Below, piece after piece: positions 52,425 to 61,242 of a stretch of 64,000 nucleotides of DNA. Position 1 is the first letter of the stretch; every line of letters begins with the position of its first letter. The stretch covers positions 704,501 to 768,500 of the forward strand of contig NZ_CP017477.1 in the NCBI RefSeq assembly GCF_001761365.1, written 5' to 3'. The stretch comes from Polaribacter vadi. GTDB taxonomy: Bacteria > Bacteroidota > Bacteroidia > Flavobacteriales > Flavobacteriaceae. Position numbers and translations under genes: made by a program. The notes beneath the pieces were generated by a model. The model did not search any database, was not told the DNA's origin, and was given only the letters and a program-made list of their open reading frames with translations.

Positions 52425-53240
52425 TTAAAAAGCAGACTCTACTGCTCCACCATCAATTCTAATATTTGCTCCATTGATGTAACTAGCATGCTCTGAACAT
52501 AAAAAAGCAACTGTAGAAGCTACTTCTTCTGGCCTACCTCTTCTTTGCATAGCAATATGTGGTCTGTTTTCTTTCACAAATTGTTTTGCAGCTTCCTCTT
52601 CAGATACGTTTCTTTTTTCTGCTTCTTCTTCCATCATTGCATCTGTCATTGGAGTTTCTATAAATGCTGGTGAAATAACATTAAACAAAATATTTTCTTT
52701 TGAATACGATCTTGATAAACATTTTGATAAGTTTATAATGGCAGCTTTACAAGCATTATATGGACTTTCCTCTACATAAGGTTGAAAAGCATTTTCAGAG
52801 GCAACCATAATCATTCGTCCCCATTTTAGATTTTGCATTTGAGGTACAAAAGCTCTAGCAACTCTAACTGCTCCCATTAAATCAACATCAATTGTTTTCA
52901 TCCAATCTTCATCTGTTAATTCTAAAAAATCTCCAGCAGCTCCTCTAGCTCCTGCTGCATGAAAAATTATATGTGCACCTCCAAATTCTTTTTCAACCTT
53001 ATCTGCTAATGCCAAAACTTGTTTGTTTTTAGAAACATCTGCTGCAATACCCATTACTTTAGCTCCAAACTGGCAATCTTTTTCTACCTGTTTTACAGCT
53101 GTATCTAGTTCTTTTCCTCCACTTTCATCAGACAAAACAATATTTACACCTTCTCTTGCTAAAAACTTTGCAGTTTCTAATCCCATTCCAGAATCTCCTC
53201 CTGTAATTAATGCTGTTTTTCCTTTAATTTTTAAATCCAT
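52425..53240 (-). CDS. SDR-family oxidoreductase
   Basis: 271 residues, a classical SDR. The cofactor motif is TGGDSGMG near 13-20, then HAAGARG (replacing NNAG) near 94. The active site has Ser in MVASENAFQ near 147 and YNACK near 161-165. The C-terminus is SYINGANIRIDGG. An unusually Glu-rich segment near 205-225 (MEEEAEKRNVSEEEAAKQFV) resembles substrate loops in dehydrogenases of aromatic or hydroxy acids. The substrate is unknown. Another SDR gene lies 111 bp upstream on the same strand. Confidence 0.92.
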   Translation of the reverse strand: MDLKIKGKTALITGGDSGMGLETAKFLAREGVNIVLSDESGGKELDTAVKQVEKDCQFGAKVMGIAADVSKNKQVLALADKVEKEFGGAHIIFHAAGARGAAGDFLELTDEDWMKTIDVDLMGAVRVARAFVPQMQNLKWGRMIMVASENAFQPYVEESPYNACKAAIINLSKCLSRSYSKENILFNVISPAFIETPMTDAMMEEEAEKRNVSEEEAAKQFVKENRPHIAMQRRGRPEEVASTVAFLCSEHASYINGANIRIDGGAVESAF

Positions 53241-53351
53241 TTTTTAATTTTTATTCATTAATATTTTAATTGACTTAGATTTAAATGATGTAAAACATAA
53301 ATCTTTAAAAAAAAACAATCGTTTTAAATCTGATAATCTTAAGTCATTTTT

Positions 53352-54167
53352 TTATCCATTGGTAGAAAAACCAGGATAACAAGTCATTCCACCATCTACA
53401 AACAAAGTAGTTCCATTTACGTAATCAGATTCGTCTGAAGCCAACCAAACAGCAGCTTGTGCCATATCTTGTGGCTCTCCAACCCTTTTTTGTGGAATTA
53501 ATTTCAGCATTTTTTTTAAACCTTCTTTATTACCCCAAACATCTTTGTTGATAGACGTTTTTGTAGCTCCTGGTGCCAAACTATTGCAACGAATTCCTAA
53601 AGGTGCATATTGCTGACAAATGCTTTCCATCAACATTAATAAACCACCTTTTGACGCTGCATAATTTGCATGACCAGCCCAAGGAATTACTTCATGAACG
53701 GAACTTATATGAATAATTTTACCTATTGATTTTGAGACCTCTTTTCTTAAACCTCTTTTCAAAAATTCGTTTAAAGCTTCTTTTGCACATAAAAACTGAC
53801 CTGTTAAATTGACGTCAATTACTTTTTTCCATGCATCTAATGGCATTTCATGCAATAAATAATCTTTTTGAATACCTGCGTTTGCTACACAAATATCTAC
53901 TGTACCAAATTCTTTTATTGATTTTTTAAATACGTTTTTTACATCAGTTTCTTTGCTAACATCTCCTTTTAAAACCAATACTTTTATTTCTTTATATTTC
54001 TCTTCCAATAAATGCGCAGTTTCTTCTGCTTCATCTTTACTGCTATGATAGTTAATAGTTACATTTGCGCCTTCTTTTGCAAATTCCATAGCAATTGCTT
54101 TTCCAATTCCTTTGCTAGAACCTGTAATTATGGCACTTTGATTCTGTAATCTTTTACTTGTTTGCAT
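53352..54167 (-). CDS. SDR-family oxidoreductase (glucose 1-dehydrogenase-like)
   Basis: 271 residues, a classical SDR. The cofactor motif is TGSSKGIG near 15-22, followed by [13 protein letters not shown] (NADP-type region). NAGIQ lies near 96, Ser in HISSVHEV near 151, and YAASKGG near 164-170. The end is [19 protein letters not shown], strongly reminiscent of bacterial glucose 1-dehydrogenases. The exact substrate is unproven. It is the first gene of the SDR pair and has its own -7 box. Confidence 0.92.
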   Translation of the reverse strand: MQTSKRLQNQSAIITGSSKGIGKAIAMEFAKEGANVTINYHSSKDEAEETAHLLEEKYKEIKVLVLKGDVSKETDVKNVFKKSIKEFGTVDICVANAGIQKDYLLHEMPLDAWKKVIDVNLTGQFLCAKEALNEFLKRGLRKEVSKSIGKIIHISSVHEVIPWAGHANYAASKGGLLMLMESICQQYAPLGIRCNSLAPGATKTSINKDVWGNKEGLKKMLKLIPQKRVGEPQDMAQAAVWLASDESDYVNGTTLFVDGGMTCYPGFSTNG

Positions 54168-54184
54168 GCTTTTTTGTTTACTTC

Positions 54185-54192
54185 CAAAATTA
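54185..54192 (-). promoter_or_regulatory. -7 box for the SDR pair
   Basis: CAAAATTA reads TAATTTTG on the minus strand, a TAnnTTTG match 18 bp before the start at 54167. Confidence 0.45.
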
Positions 54193-54318
54193 GAAGTAAA
54201 TAAAAAAAAGTCTTAGCTTGATGAGTTTAAAAGTTAACACAATTCGTTTTTGAAAAAATCTTGAATATGTTATTAGATATGAAAAGTGTTTTGTATTATT
54301 AAAATTAAATTTTCGTTT

Positions 54319-54678
54319 ATGATGATAAAAGATATTCTTGGCAACTACTCCATTATTGGCACAAACCAAAATGAGTCTGATGAAACATACAATGGCACGC
54401 TTTCTTTAAGTTTAGATGAAAAGAATAGAATTATTGCAAAATGGCTCATCAACAAAAGTCAAGAACAATTTGGTGTTGGTTTTTTTAAGGAAAATATTTT
54501 AGTCATCAACTTTAATTATGTTGGTGATGAAAACAATACTTATTTTGGCACAGTAGTTTACAAATGTTTTACCAAAGATATTTTAGAGGGTTTTTGGAGC
54601 GAAGAATATGGAAATCCGCAGTTTTTAGGAAGCGAAAATTGTTTTAGAATAAAAGATAAGAAAGAATTGCCTAGTTAA
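54319..54678 (+). CDS. Hypothetical protein, 119 aa, predicted beta-rich
   Basis: The frame is open from 54286, but the ATG pair at 54319/54322 (MMIKDILGNYSIIGTNQNES) is the likely start. The pattern of alternating strands (NGTLSLSLDEKNRIIAKWLI; LEGFWSEEYGNPQFLGSENC) suggests a small calycin-like barrel. It has no signal peptide or membrane helix. I cannot assign a function. The 238-bp gap after it has no gene, only a G-rich patch near 54860-54905. Confidence 0.6.
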   Translation: MMIKDILGNYSIIGTNQNESDETYNGTLSLSLDEKNRIIAKWLINKSQEQFGVGFFKENILVINFNYVGDENNTYFGTVVYKCFTKDILEGFWSEEYGNPQFLGSENCFRIKDKKELPS

Positions 54679-54916
54679 AACACTCAAGGTTTACGCACCA
54701 ACTATTTTAAACTTATATGATTTGTAAATTAAAATTGTTGCTGCAACTACAACTGATTTTATGGTTACAGAGTTCGGATTACTTTTTTAATTGTTCTTTT
54801 TAAAAAATACATTATATAAAATAAAAGACTAAAGAATTAACCTTAGCCTTTTGTTTTAGAGGGTTTTAGGGGTTCACGCTACTAATCTGGGGAATCTCAG
54901 GGAATAATATTTTTAT

Positions 54917-55216
54917 TTATATATTAATATTTTTTTTATCATCAATAACGATATAACTATCTGTGGATAAATCGCATTTAGATGTACTAATAGAAAATTT
55001 ATCAATACTAGTAGTAAAAGGTTTATAAGCTGGAAAAGGATAAGATTCTGGTAATGAAATATAAATCATTCCCAATGTTTCAATTGAAACGTTATCTTCA
55101 GGAGACTCTAAAGACGGAATAGTTTTATTGAAAATATAGTCTCCTAAATATTTGTAAGGTATAGCTTGTAATGAAGTTACAGCTGTTGTTAGTAAAATTA
55201 GTAAGATCTTTTTCAT
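54917..55216 (-). CDS. Small secreted protein, 99 aa, unknown
   Basis: The ATG at 55216 gives a signal peptide (MKKILLILLTTAVTSLQA); the frame opens at 55237, but that lies inside the -7 box. The mature chain is about 80 residues with a Pro-rich, aromatic middle (SLPESYPFPAYKPFTTSIDK) and a lone Cys. There is no known family. It lies just downstream of the LytTR regulator gene, with the 34-bp palindrome between, so it may be a target of that regulator. Confidence 0.6.
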   Translation of the reverse strand: MKKILLILLTTAVTSLQAIPYKYLGDYIFNKTIPSLESPEDNVSIETLGMIYISLPESYPFPAYKPFTTSIDKFSISTSKCDLSTDSYIVIDDKKNINI

Positions 55217-55236
55217 GGCTTTTTTTAATGATACCA

Positions 55237-55244
55237 CAAAATTA
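55237..55244 (-). promoter_or_regulatory. -7 box for the small secreted protein gene
   Basis: CAAAATTA reads TAATTTTG on the minus strand, a TAnnTTTG match 21 bp before the start at 55216. The large palindrome begins 34 bp further upstream, about where an activator would bind. Confidence 0.5.
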
Positions 55245-55277
55245 TAAACTAAATTAAGTTCTATTTTTTATTTTCGC

Positions 55278-55311
55278 TATTTACATTTTATCTATAGATA
55301 AAATGTAAATA
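55278..55311. promoter_or_regulatory. 34-bp perfect palindrome (candidate operator)
   Basis: TATTTACATTTTATCTA and its exact complement meet with no spacer. It lies 16 bp after the LytTR gene stop and upstream of the promoter of the small secreted gene. No T tract follows on either strand, so it is not a classical terminator. The half-site ATTTTATCTAT also occurs in the hairpin at 30664-30697. Confidence 0.6.
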
Positions 55312-55327
55312 AGTTTAGACGAGTATT

Positions 55328-56032
55328 TTAAAGAAGGTCTAAACGTTTCATTAATTCCGGTCTTTTAGATCTACTAACAGGAACTACATCTCTCTTAATC
55401 AACACACTATTATCTTCTATATCTATAATTTTTTTAATGTTGATTATGTAAGAACGATGCACTTTTAAAAATAAAGATTCTGGAAGTTTTTCTTCTATCT
55501 TTTTAAGTGTAGAGTGTACTGTGTAGTTTTTGTCTTCCGTTTTTATATTGATATAATCTCCTTTTGCTTCTATTAGATAAATAGATGGTAAATCGATTTT
55601 AATAAGACGTCTATCAATATTTACATAAAAATCGTTTTCACTATCTTTAGTTGCTTTTGCAGAAGATGACACATTAGTTAATGTCTTTTTTTGAGCTTTT
55701 TCTATCGCTTTTTTAAAACGAGTTAATTCTAAAGGTTTTAATAAATAATCTATAATAAAATCATATTCAAAAGCTTCTATAGCAAATTGAGGATCTGATG
55801 TAGTTAAAATAATTTTTGGAGGATCTTTTAGCGTTTTTATAAAATCTAATCCGTTAAAATCTGGCATGTGTATGTCTAAAAAAATTAAATCTACACTATT
55901 CTCATTTAAAAATTTTATTGCCTGAATTGCACTAGTAAATTCTTCTACAACTATTAAATCTGAAACTTGATTGCAAAGCGTTCTTGTAATAACTCTTGCC
56001 ATTTTTTCATCATCTATAATAATACATTTCAT
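55328..56032 (-). CDS. LytTR-family response regulator
   Basis: 234 residues. The receiver domain has IIDDEKMARV near 5-14, phosphoacceptor Asp53 (IFLDIHMPDFNG) and the LKPLELTRFKKAI switch. The C-terminal LytTR DNA-binding domain starts near 133 (DFYVNIDRRLIKIDLPSIYL) and has HRSYIINIKKIIDIEDNSVL and a basic end (VPVSRSKRPELMKRL). It binds direct repeats in the family. The partner is the PAS-GAF kinase 77 bp upstream. The original input may have been the now-broken H-NOX protein. Confidence 0.94.
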   Translation of the reverse strand: MKCIIIDDEKMARVITRTLCNQVSDLIVVEEFTSAIQAIKFLNENSVDLIFLDIHMPDFNGLDFIKTLKDPPKIILTTSDPQFAIEAFEYDFIIDYLLKPLELTRFKKAIEKAQKKTLTNVSSSAKATKDSENDFYVNIDRRLIKIDLPSIYLIEAKGDYINIKTEDKNYTVHSTLKKIEEKLPESLFLKVHRSYIINIKKIIDIEDNSVLIKRDVVPVSRSKRPELMKRLDLL

Positions 56033-56109
56033 AGGATAATTTATTTAGTTATCTAAAATACTACTTTTGAAGAGAAGCTTTAGTAAAATTTTTATTTTTT
56101 TAGATAAAT

Positions 56110-57837
56110 TTATAAAAGATTCTTTTTAATGGTAAAATAAAAGGTAGTTCCTTTATTTAGTTCAGATTCTAACCATATTTCTCCTTTATAAATATCCACA
56201 ATTTTTTTTACAATAGACAACCCTATTCCTGTAGAGTTTTTTGTTACTTTTAAAGATTGAAAAATTTTAAATATTTTATCATAATATTTTTTTTCAATTC
56301 CAATGCCATTATCACTTACCGAAAATTTGTAAAAGGAATTTTGATTTTCAACATCAATATTAATTACACCTTTTTCTTTATCATTAAACTTTATAGCATT
56401 ACCAATTAAATTTTGAAAAATTTGCTGATATTTAATTTTATCTCCTTGTACAATTGGTAGTTTATTTAAAATATTAATGGTAATATTCTCTGGTATGTAT
56501 AAAATATGATTTAAATTTTTAACCAAAAGATCTAAATCTACTTCTTCAATTTCTTTTGATACTGGGTCTAAACTAGAGTATCTTAAAATATCTGAAATTA
56601 GAGCTTCCATAGTTTCTAAAGTAAATTCTATGGCATCAAAATTCTGTAAACTTATAGCATCAAATTTATCATGATTATCAATTTTAATCCATGTTGTTAA
56701 AGCTGCAATACTTCTTAAGGGCGATTTTAAATCGTGAGATACAATGTGTGCATACTCATTTAACTCTTCATTTCTTTTAGCTAATTTGGCTAAAAGTTCT
56801 TTATTTTTTAATTGTACTTTTTTAATTTCTCTTAAATTGATAGCACTTTTTAGTTGTACAGCTACTAAACTTGCAATGTTTTCAAGAGTTTTTATGTGTT
56901 TTTTTGTAAAATAATTTTTATGTTTATAACCTGATTCTATCACTGCAATTACTTCTCCATCACTAATAATTGGCACTGTTATTTCAGACAATCTGAAATC
57001 ATCATTTAACATATGCCTATTGTCTTTACTTATATGATTTACAACTTCAGACTTACCTGATTTTGCAACTTTGCCAATAATTCCCTCATCTAATGGGAAG
57101 CTTATTTTATGATGAGCTTCTTTGCTATTACCTGCATTACTACTAAATCTTGCAATTTGATCTAAAACATTTTTTTCTTTATTTAATAGGTAAACTACAC
57201 AATAATCAGTTTCTAAATAATTTGCAATTGTTTTAGATATTTCTGTAGCAATTTCAAATATATCCTCTTTTCCTAAAATAGATTTCGCAGTTTTATTTAT
57301 TAAATCTAATATTCGTTTTTTTTCTATTTCTTGAGTAACATCTTTAACAATACCTTGTGCTGCTGCAGGTTTATTAAATTTATCATATATAATACTCGCG
57401 TTAACATTTACCCATTTAACTTCGTTATTTTTAGTAATAATTCTAGATGCATAATCTAAAAAATGCCCATTGTTTATAAGCTCTTTAAAGGATGAATATG
57501 CGTAAGAATAGTCTTCTTTAAAAAAGAGTTTTGCAGTATTAAGATTTTCATTTTTTAAATTATACCCAAATAAATCTTGAGCTTTTTTATTCATTTTTAA
57601 GACGTTACCTTTTAAATCGATAATAATGTAAGCATCATTTATATTTCTAAAAATACCTTTTAGTAGAGAGGTTTTCTCTTTTAAAAGGTTTTCAAGATTT
57701 TCATTATTTTTTTTTAATTCTTGAGAAGTATTATATAACTCTAAAGACTTGTGTTCAAGTATTTTTTCTGCTTCTTTTCGAGCTTTTTTTTGATGCTCTA
57801 AAGCTCTTTTTAATATCTCCGTTTTATTTTGATTCAT
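56110..57837 (-). CDS. PAS-GAF sensor histidine kinase (formerly H-NOX-linked)
   Basis: 575 residues with no membrane helix. An N-terminal coiled coil (10-60) is followed by a PAS domain (about 55-175, YIIIDLKGNVLKMNKKAQDL), a GAF domain (about 180-335), and HisKA with His368 (YAHIVSHDLKSPLRS). The HATPase_c domain has an N box (FQNLIGNAIKFND), DNGIGIE and STGIGLSIVKKIV. The coiled coil before PAS is typical of kinases that bind partner sensors. Its ATG overlaps the TGA of the upstream H-NOX relic (ATGA), so the two were once translationally coupled. Signal sensing may now rest on PAS/GAF alone. Confidence 0.93.
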   Translation of the reverse strand: MNQNKTEILKRALEHQKKARKEAEKILEHKSLELYNTSQELKKNNENLENLLKEKTSLLKGIFRNINDAYIIIDLKGNVLKMNKKAQDLFGYNLKNENLNTAKLFFKEDYSYAYSSFKELINNGHFLDYASRIITKNNEVKWVNVNASIIYDKFNKPAAAQGIVKDVTQEIEKKRILDLINKTAKSILGKEDIFEIATEISKTIANYLETDYCVVYLLNKEKNVLDQIARFSSNAGNSKEAHHKISFPLDEGIIGKVAKSGKSEVVNHISKDNRHMLNDDFRLSEITVPIISDGEVIAVIESGYKHKNYFTKKHIKTLENIASLVAVQLKSAINLREIKKVQLKNKELLAKLAKRNEELNEYAHIVSHDLKSPLRSIAALTTWIKIDNHDKFDAISLQNFDAIEFTLETMEALISDILRYSSLDPVSKEIEEVDLDLLVKNLNHILYIPENITINILNKLPIVQGDKIKYQQIFQNLIGNAIKFNDKEKGVINIDVENQNSFYKFSVSDNGIGIEKKYYDKIFKIFQSLKVTKNSTGIGLSIVKKIVDIYKGEIWLESELNKGTTFYFTIKKNLL

Positions 57838-58168
57838 AAATTTTTGTTGATAATAAATCTTACTTCTGTGCCATCTTCTATAATTTTCTCTATTGTAATG
57901 AAAGCCTTAGTATTAAAAACGTTTAAACGTTTTATTTAATAAATCAAGACCAAAATGCTGCTTCATTGCTTTATTAGTTTGATAAATTAATATTAACGAA
58001 TTATCATATTTTTCATCTATTAAAAAGTTGATAATTCAGCTTCTGGATATATTTTTTTTTAACCTCTACATGAATATGATTTTCAATAGATGATATCATT
58101 TCTATTGGATCTTTATACGTTGCCAAAAGATCTGGATAACTTGTTCCAATTACGCTAAAAAAATTCTT
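57834..58168 (-). pseudogene. Broken H-NOX (heme NO/O2-binding) gene
   Basis: Reading down the minus strand from 58168, one frame gives KNFFSVIGTSYPDLLATYKD, then PIEMISSIENHIHVEVKK. A run of nine As then shifts the frame to IYPEAELSTF. A third piece gives FLIDEKYDNSLILIYQTNKA followed by MKQHFGLDLL. A fourth gives NTKAFITIEKIIEDGTEVRF, IINKNL and TGA. In order these match the C-terminal two thirds of bacterial H-NOX, including the IENHIHVEVKK-YPEAEL block with the proximal heme His. The N-terminal third is absent, and at least three frame breaks exist. The final TGA overlaps the kinase ATG. The rest of the 497-bp gap (58169-58334) has nothing recognisable. Confidence 0.8.
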
Positions 58169-58334
58169 CTAAAATTCGAATATAAGAAAAGTAAAATTAA
58201 ATTTTAAATTCTAATGATTTTTATCATTTGTTAAAAAAGTATGTAGCTTTAGTTCACAGGGTTTAATTTATAGTTAAAAGGATTTTAACTAACGTATTTT
58301 AAACTGTTTTAATTTACAGCAGAAATCTATTGCT

Positions 58335-59033
58335 TTAATGGCAAACTGCATTGTTTGTAACCATATCTAAAACAGGAACTGGAGAAATATAAGGTATGCC
58401 CAAACCTAAACCTCTAACAATAAAAAGAACACCGATAAAAACAACCATAATAGGAATTGCTTTTTGAATATTTTTCCTAAAGTTGCCTTTGGTGAAATTT
58501 CCTAAATACACAAAAGCGGTCATTAAAGGAATTGTACCTAAGCCAAATAGAAACATATACAAACTACCTGTAAAAGCGTTTGAAGTTGCTAAGGCTCCAA
58601 AAACAGCCATATAAACTAAGCCACAAGGTAAAAATCCGTTTAAAAAACCGATGGTAAAAAAAGTATCATTTCCTTTCTTTTTTAATTCTTTACCCAAAGA
58701 ATTTTTTATTTTTAAAACAAGTGTGCTTATTTTTTTTGATAAAGATAATTTTTGTAAAATCTTTGGAAATACTATAGTTATGATCATTAAAACTCCAACA
58801 ATAATTGAGAGTTGTTGCTGAAAACCAAAGAAATAAAAACCTCTTCCTAAAAAACCAAATAATAATCCTATTAAACTGTACGTAAATAGTCTCCCTAAAT
58901 GATAACTTAAAATTTGGAAAAAACCTTTTGTTTTATTTGCTCTATCAATTGGCAACATAAAAGCAATAGGTCCACACATGCCAATGCAATGAAAACTACC
59001 TAATAAACCGAATATGATTGCTGATAAGAGCAT
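58335..59033 (-). CDS. TauE/SafE-like membrane protein of the cbb3 operon
   Basis: 232 residues with six membrane helices. It starts IIFGLLGSFHCIGMCGPIAF, whose HCIGMCGP motif (His plus two Cys) is typical of the sulfite exporter TauE/SafE-like family that accompanies cytochrome oxidase genes. Later FLNGFLPCGLVYMAVFGALA repeats a PCG motif. The role is likely copper or cofactor handling during cbb3 oxidase assembly, inferred from the motifs and from the neighbouring cco genes. It is the last gene of the operon, 88 bp after the FixH gene. Confidence 0.88.
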   Translation of the reverse strand: MLLSAIIFGLLGSFHCIGMCGPIAFMLPIDRANKTKGFFQILSYHLGRLFTYSLIGLLFGFLGRGFYFFGFQQQLSIIVGVLMIITIVFPKILQKLSLSKKISTLVLKIKNSLGKELKKKGNDTFFTIGFLNGFLPCGLVYMAVFGALATSNAFTGSLYMFLFGLGTIPLMTAFVYLGNFTKGNFRKNIQKAIPIMVVFIGVLFIVRGLGLGIPYISPVPVLDMVTNNAVCH

Positions 59034-59121
59034 ATTTTAGATATAAATAACAGTAATTAAATATGAAACCTAAAGCACAATTAGTGCAATTTGTGGCTGA
59101 TTCTTTTTGAAAAAAAAGTGC

Positions 59122-59568
59122 TTAATAAACTAATTCTTTTTTAAATAAATAGTCCGTATTTTTGTGTTTCCAAGAAATTTTAATGTTCCAACGACCATTT
59201 AATAAACGTTGTTCAGGCACGAGCAAATATGTATCAGAAGTTGAAATAGGAATTTCAAAATCTAATTGTTTATTAGATGGTCTATATAGGAACACTTTTC
59301 CTTCAATTTTTTCATTATTAAATTTAGTAGGAAACTTAATTTTTAAACCTTCACTACTTTTTTGAAGCGTTATTTTTTCCTCTAAATTTCTTAAATTTTT
59401 CTCAGCATTAATTTCTTGTTGATATTCCAATTCTTGCTGATAATATTGTTCTGTAACCAAATCATGACTAAAATTATTATCTGTACTCATGGTAATTACT
59501 AAGTACAAAATAAAAGACATAAAAGCCACAATTGCAATTACAATACCTGTTCCCCAACCTATTTTCAT
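59122..59568 (-). CDS. ccoH: FixH/CcoH family cbb3 oxidase assembly protein
   Basis: 148 residues. One N-terminal membrane helix (MKIGWGTGIVIAIVAFMSFI followed by LYLVITM) precedes a periplasmic beta domain. The segment NNFSHDLVTEQYYQQELEYQ near 31-50 is the FixH signature. The end, WNIKISWKHKNTDYLFKKEL, also fits. FixH helps assemble or stabilise cbb3 oxidase, possibly with a copper ATPase. It follows ccoG after 135 bp that include a pyrimidine-rich stretch. Confidence 0.88.
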   Translation of the reverse strand: MKIGWGTGIVIAIVAFMSFILYLVITMSTDNNFSHDLVTEQYYQQELEYQQEINAEKNLRNLEEKITLQKSSEGLKIKFPTKFNNEKIEGKVFLYRPSNKQLDFEIPISTSDTYLLVPEQRLLNGRWNIKISWKHKNTDYLFKKELVY

Positions 59569-59703
59569 AATTTCTTAATTTTAATCTTTTCGAAATAAAA
59601 AGCAAATTTTTAATTAATAATCGATAATTAAATTAGCAGATTACATAATTCATTTTTCTTCTTACTTCCTACTTCCTTCTTCAAACTCCCAACTTCCCAC
59701 TCT

Positions 59704-61125
59704 CTATCTATAACTTCTAGGTCCTAAAAAATTAGTCTTTGTGGTTTCAATTAATTTATTGTCACTAAAAACTCCAATTTCAAGATCTATATCATCACCT
59801 TTTAAAAGAGCTGCATTTAACTCTATAAATAAAGTACCTTCTGCCAAACCTTGCTTAGGAATTATAAAATTATGGTTCGACACTAATTTAATTTCACCTT
59901 TATGAGATATTATTTTATAGCTTACATTTTCAATATCTTTCGTGGTTTTATTTATCACTTTAAAAGTATAAACGTTGCTAATAATATTATTCTCTTTCTG
60001 TTGATATAATTGTCCTGGTAACCTTAAAATAGTTGCTTCAACATTATTTCTTAAAAATAACATTCCAACTAAAATTCCTATTAAGATTAATAAAACTGCT
60101 GAATATCCTTTTATTCTTGCATTAATTTTAAAAGGTTCTTTTTTTGCAATATTATCTTCACTTGCATATCTAATTAAACCTTTTGGCAAGTTGATACTTT
60201 CCATAATATGATCACACTCATCTATACAAGCTGTACAATTTACACACTCTAATTGTGTGCCATTTCTAATATCGATTCCTGTTGGGCAAACTACAACACA
60301 TTGTTTACAATCAATGCAATCTCCTTTTCCTAAGGCTTCTCTATCTTCGTTTTTCTTGAATTTAGATCTTCCTTCCTCACGTTCACCACGTTTATAATCG
60401 TAAGCTACATTAATGGTTTTATTATCTAACAAAACCCCTTGTAATCTTCCATAAGGACAAGCAATGATACATACTTGTTCTCTAAACCAAGCAAATATAA
60501 AATAGAATACACTTGTAAAAATTGTTAAGGATATTAGTGTATGAATATTATCTAAAGGATTGCCAGTTATGTATCTTATTACAGTATCTCCACCAATTAA
60601 ATATGCTAAAAACACGTTTGCGATTATAAATGAAATCACAAAGAAAATAAACCATTTTAGCAGTCGTTTTTTAATTTTGTCTGCATTCCAAGGTTGCTTT
60701 TCTAAACGAATTTGTTTTCCTCTATCTCCATCAATCCAGTATTCAATTTTTCTAAAAACCATTTCCAGAAAAATGGTTTGTGGGCAAATCCATCCACAAA
60801 AAACACGACCAAAAATTACTGTAAACAGAATGATAAAAACAACACCAACAATCATTGATATGACCAGCAAATAAAAATCTTGTGGCCAGAAAGGAAGTCC
60901 GAAAATATTAAATTTTCTTTCTAAAATATTAAAAAGTAAAAACTGATTCCCATTAATTTTTATAAAGGGTGCTGATAATAAAAAAACTAATAAGATATAA
61001 CTTACATAACTCCTATATTTATAAAACTTACCACTTGGCTTTTTTGGAAACACCCAAGAACGTTTACCTTCTTCATTGATGGTTCCAATACTATCTCTAA
61101 ATTGTTCGTTCTCGGTATTTTCCAT
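59704..61125 (-). CDS. ccoG: Cytochrome c oxidase accessory protein CcoG (FixG)
   Basis: 473 residues. Five or six membrane helices are present, with the motif FGRVFCGWICPQTIFLEMVF near 106-125. A bacterial ferredoxin domain near 255-305 carries CIDCKQCVVVCPTGIDIRNG and then CVNCTACIDECD, two Cx2Cx2Cx3C sets for 4Fe-4S clusters. A C-terminal immunoglobulin-like domain (VYTFKVINKTTKDIENVSYK) follows, as in all CcoG. It reduces copper for CuB insertion into cbb3 oxidase. Confidence 0.95.
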   Translation of the reverse strand: MENTENEQFRDSIGTINEEGKRSWVFPKKPSGKFYKYRSYVSYILLVFLLSAPFIKINGNQFLLFNILERKFNIFGLPFWPQDFYLLVISMIVGVVFIILFTVIFGRVFCGWICPQTIFLEMVFRKIEYWIDGDRGKQIRLEKQPWNADKIKKRLLKWFIFFVISFIIANVFLAYLIGGDTVIRYITGNPLDNIHTLISLTIFTSVFYFIFAWFREQVCIIACPYGRLQGVLLDNKTINVAYDYKRGEREEGRSKFKKNEDREALGKGDCIDCKQCVVVCPTGIDIRNGTQLECVNCTACIDECDHIMESINLPKGLIRYASEDNIAKKEPFKINARIKGYSAVLLILIGILVGMLFLRNNVEATILRLPGQLYQQKENNIISNVYTFKVINKTTKDIENVSYKIISHKGEIKLVSNHNFIIPKQGLAEGTLFIELNAALLKGDDIDLEIGVFSDNKLIETTKTNFLGPRSYR

Positions 61126-61242
61126 GCTAATTATTAAAAACTAATTTTCTGTATTTTATTAATCTATTAACTTTAAATAATCTTCTTTACTTTCTTATTT
61201 AGTTTTCAATGTTTCCTATTGATCCTCTTTTATAATTTCTAT

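Noticed and set aside
57834..58168. Programmed frameshifting to make an intact H-NOX protein
   Set aside because: At least three separate breaks, in-frame stops and loss of the N-terminal third make this implausible; decay is simpler.
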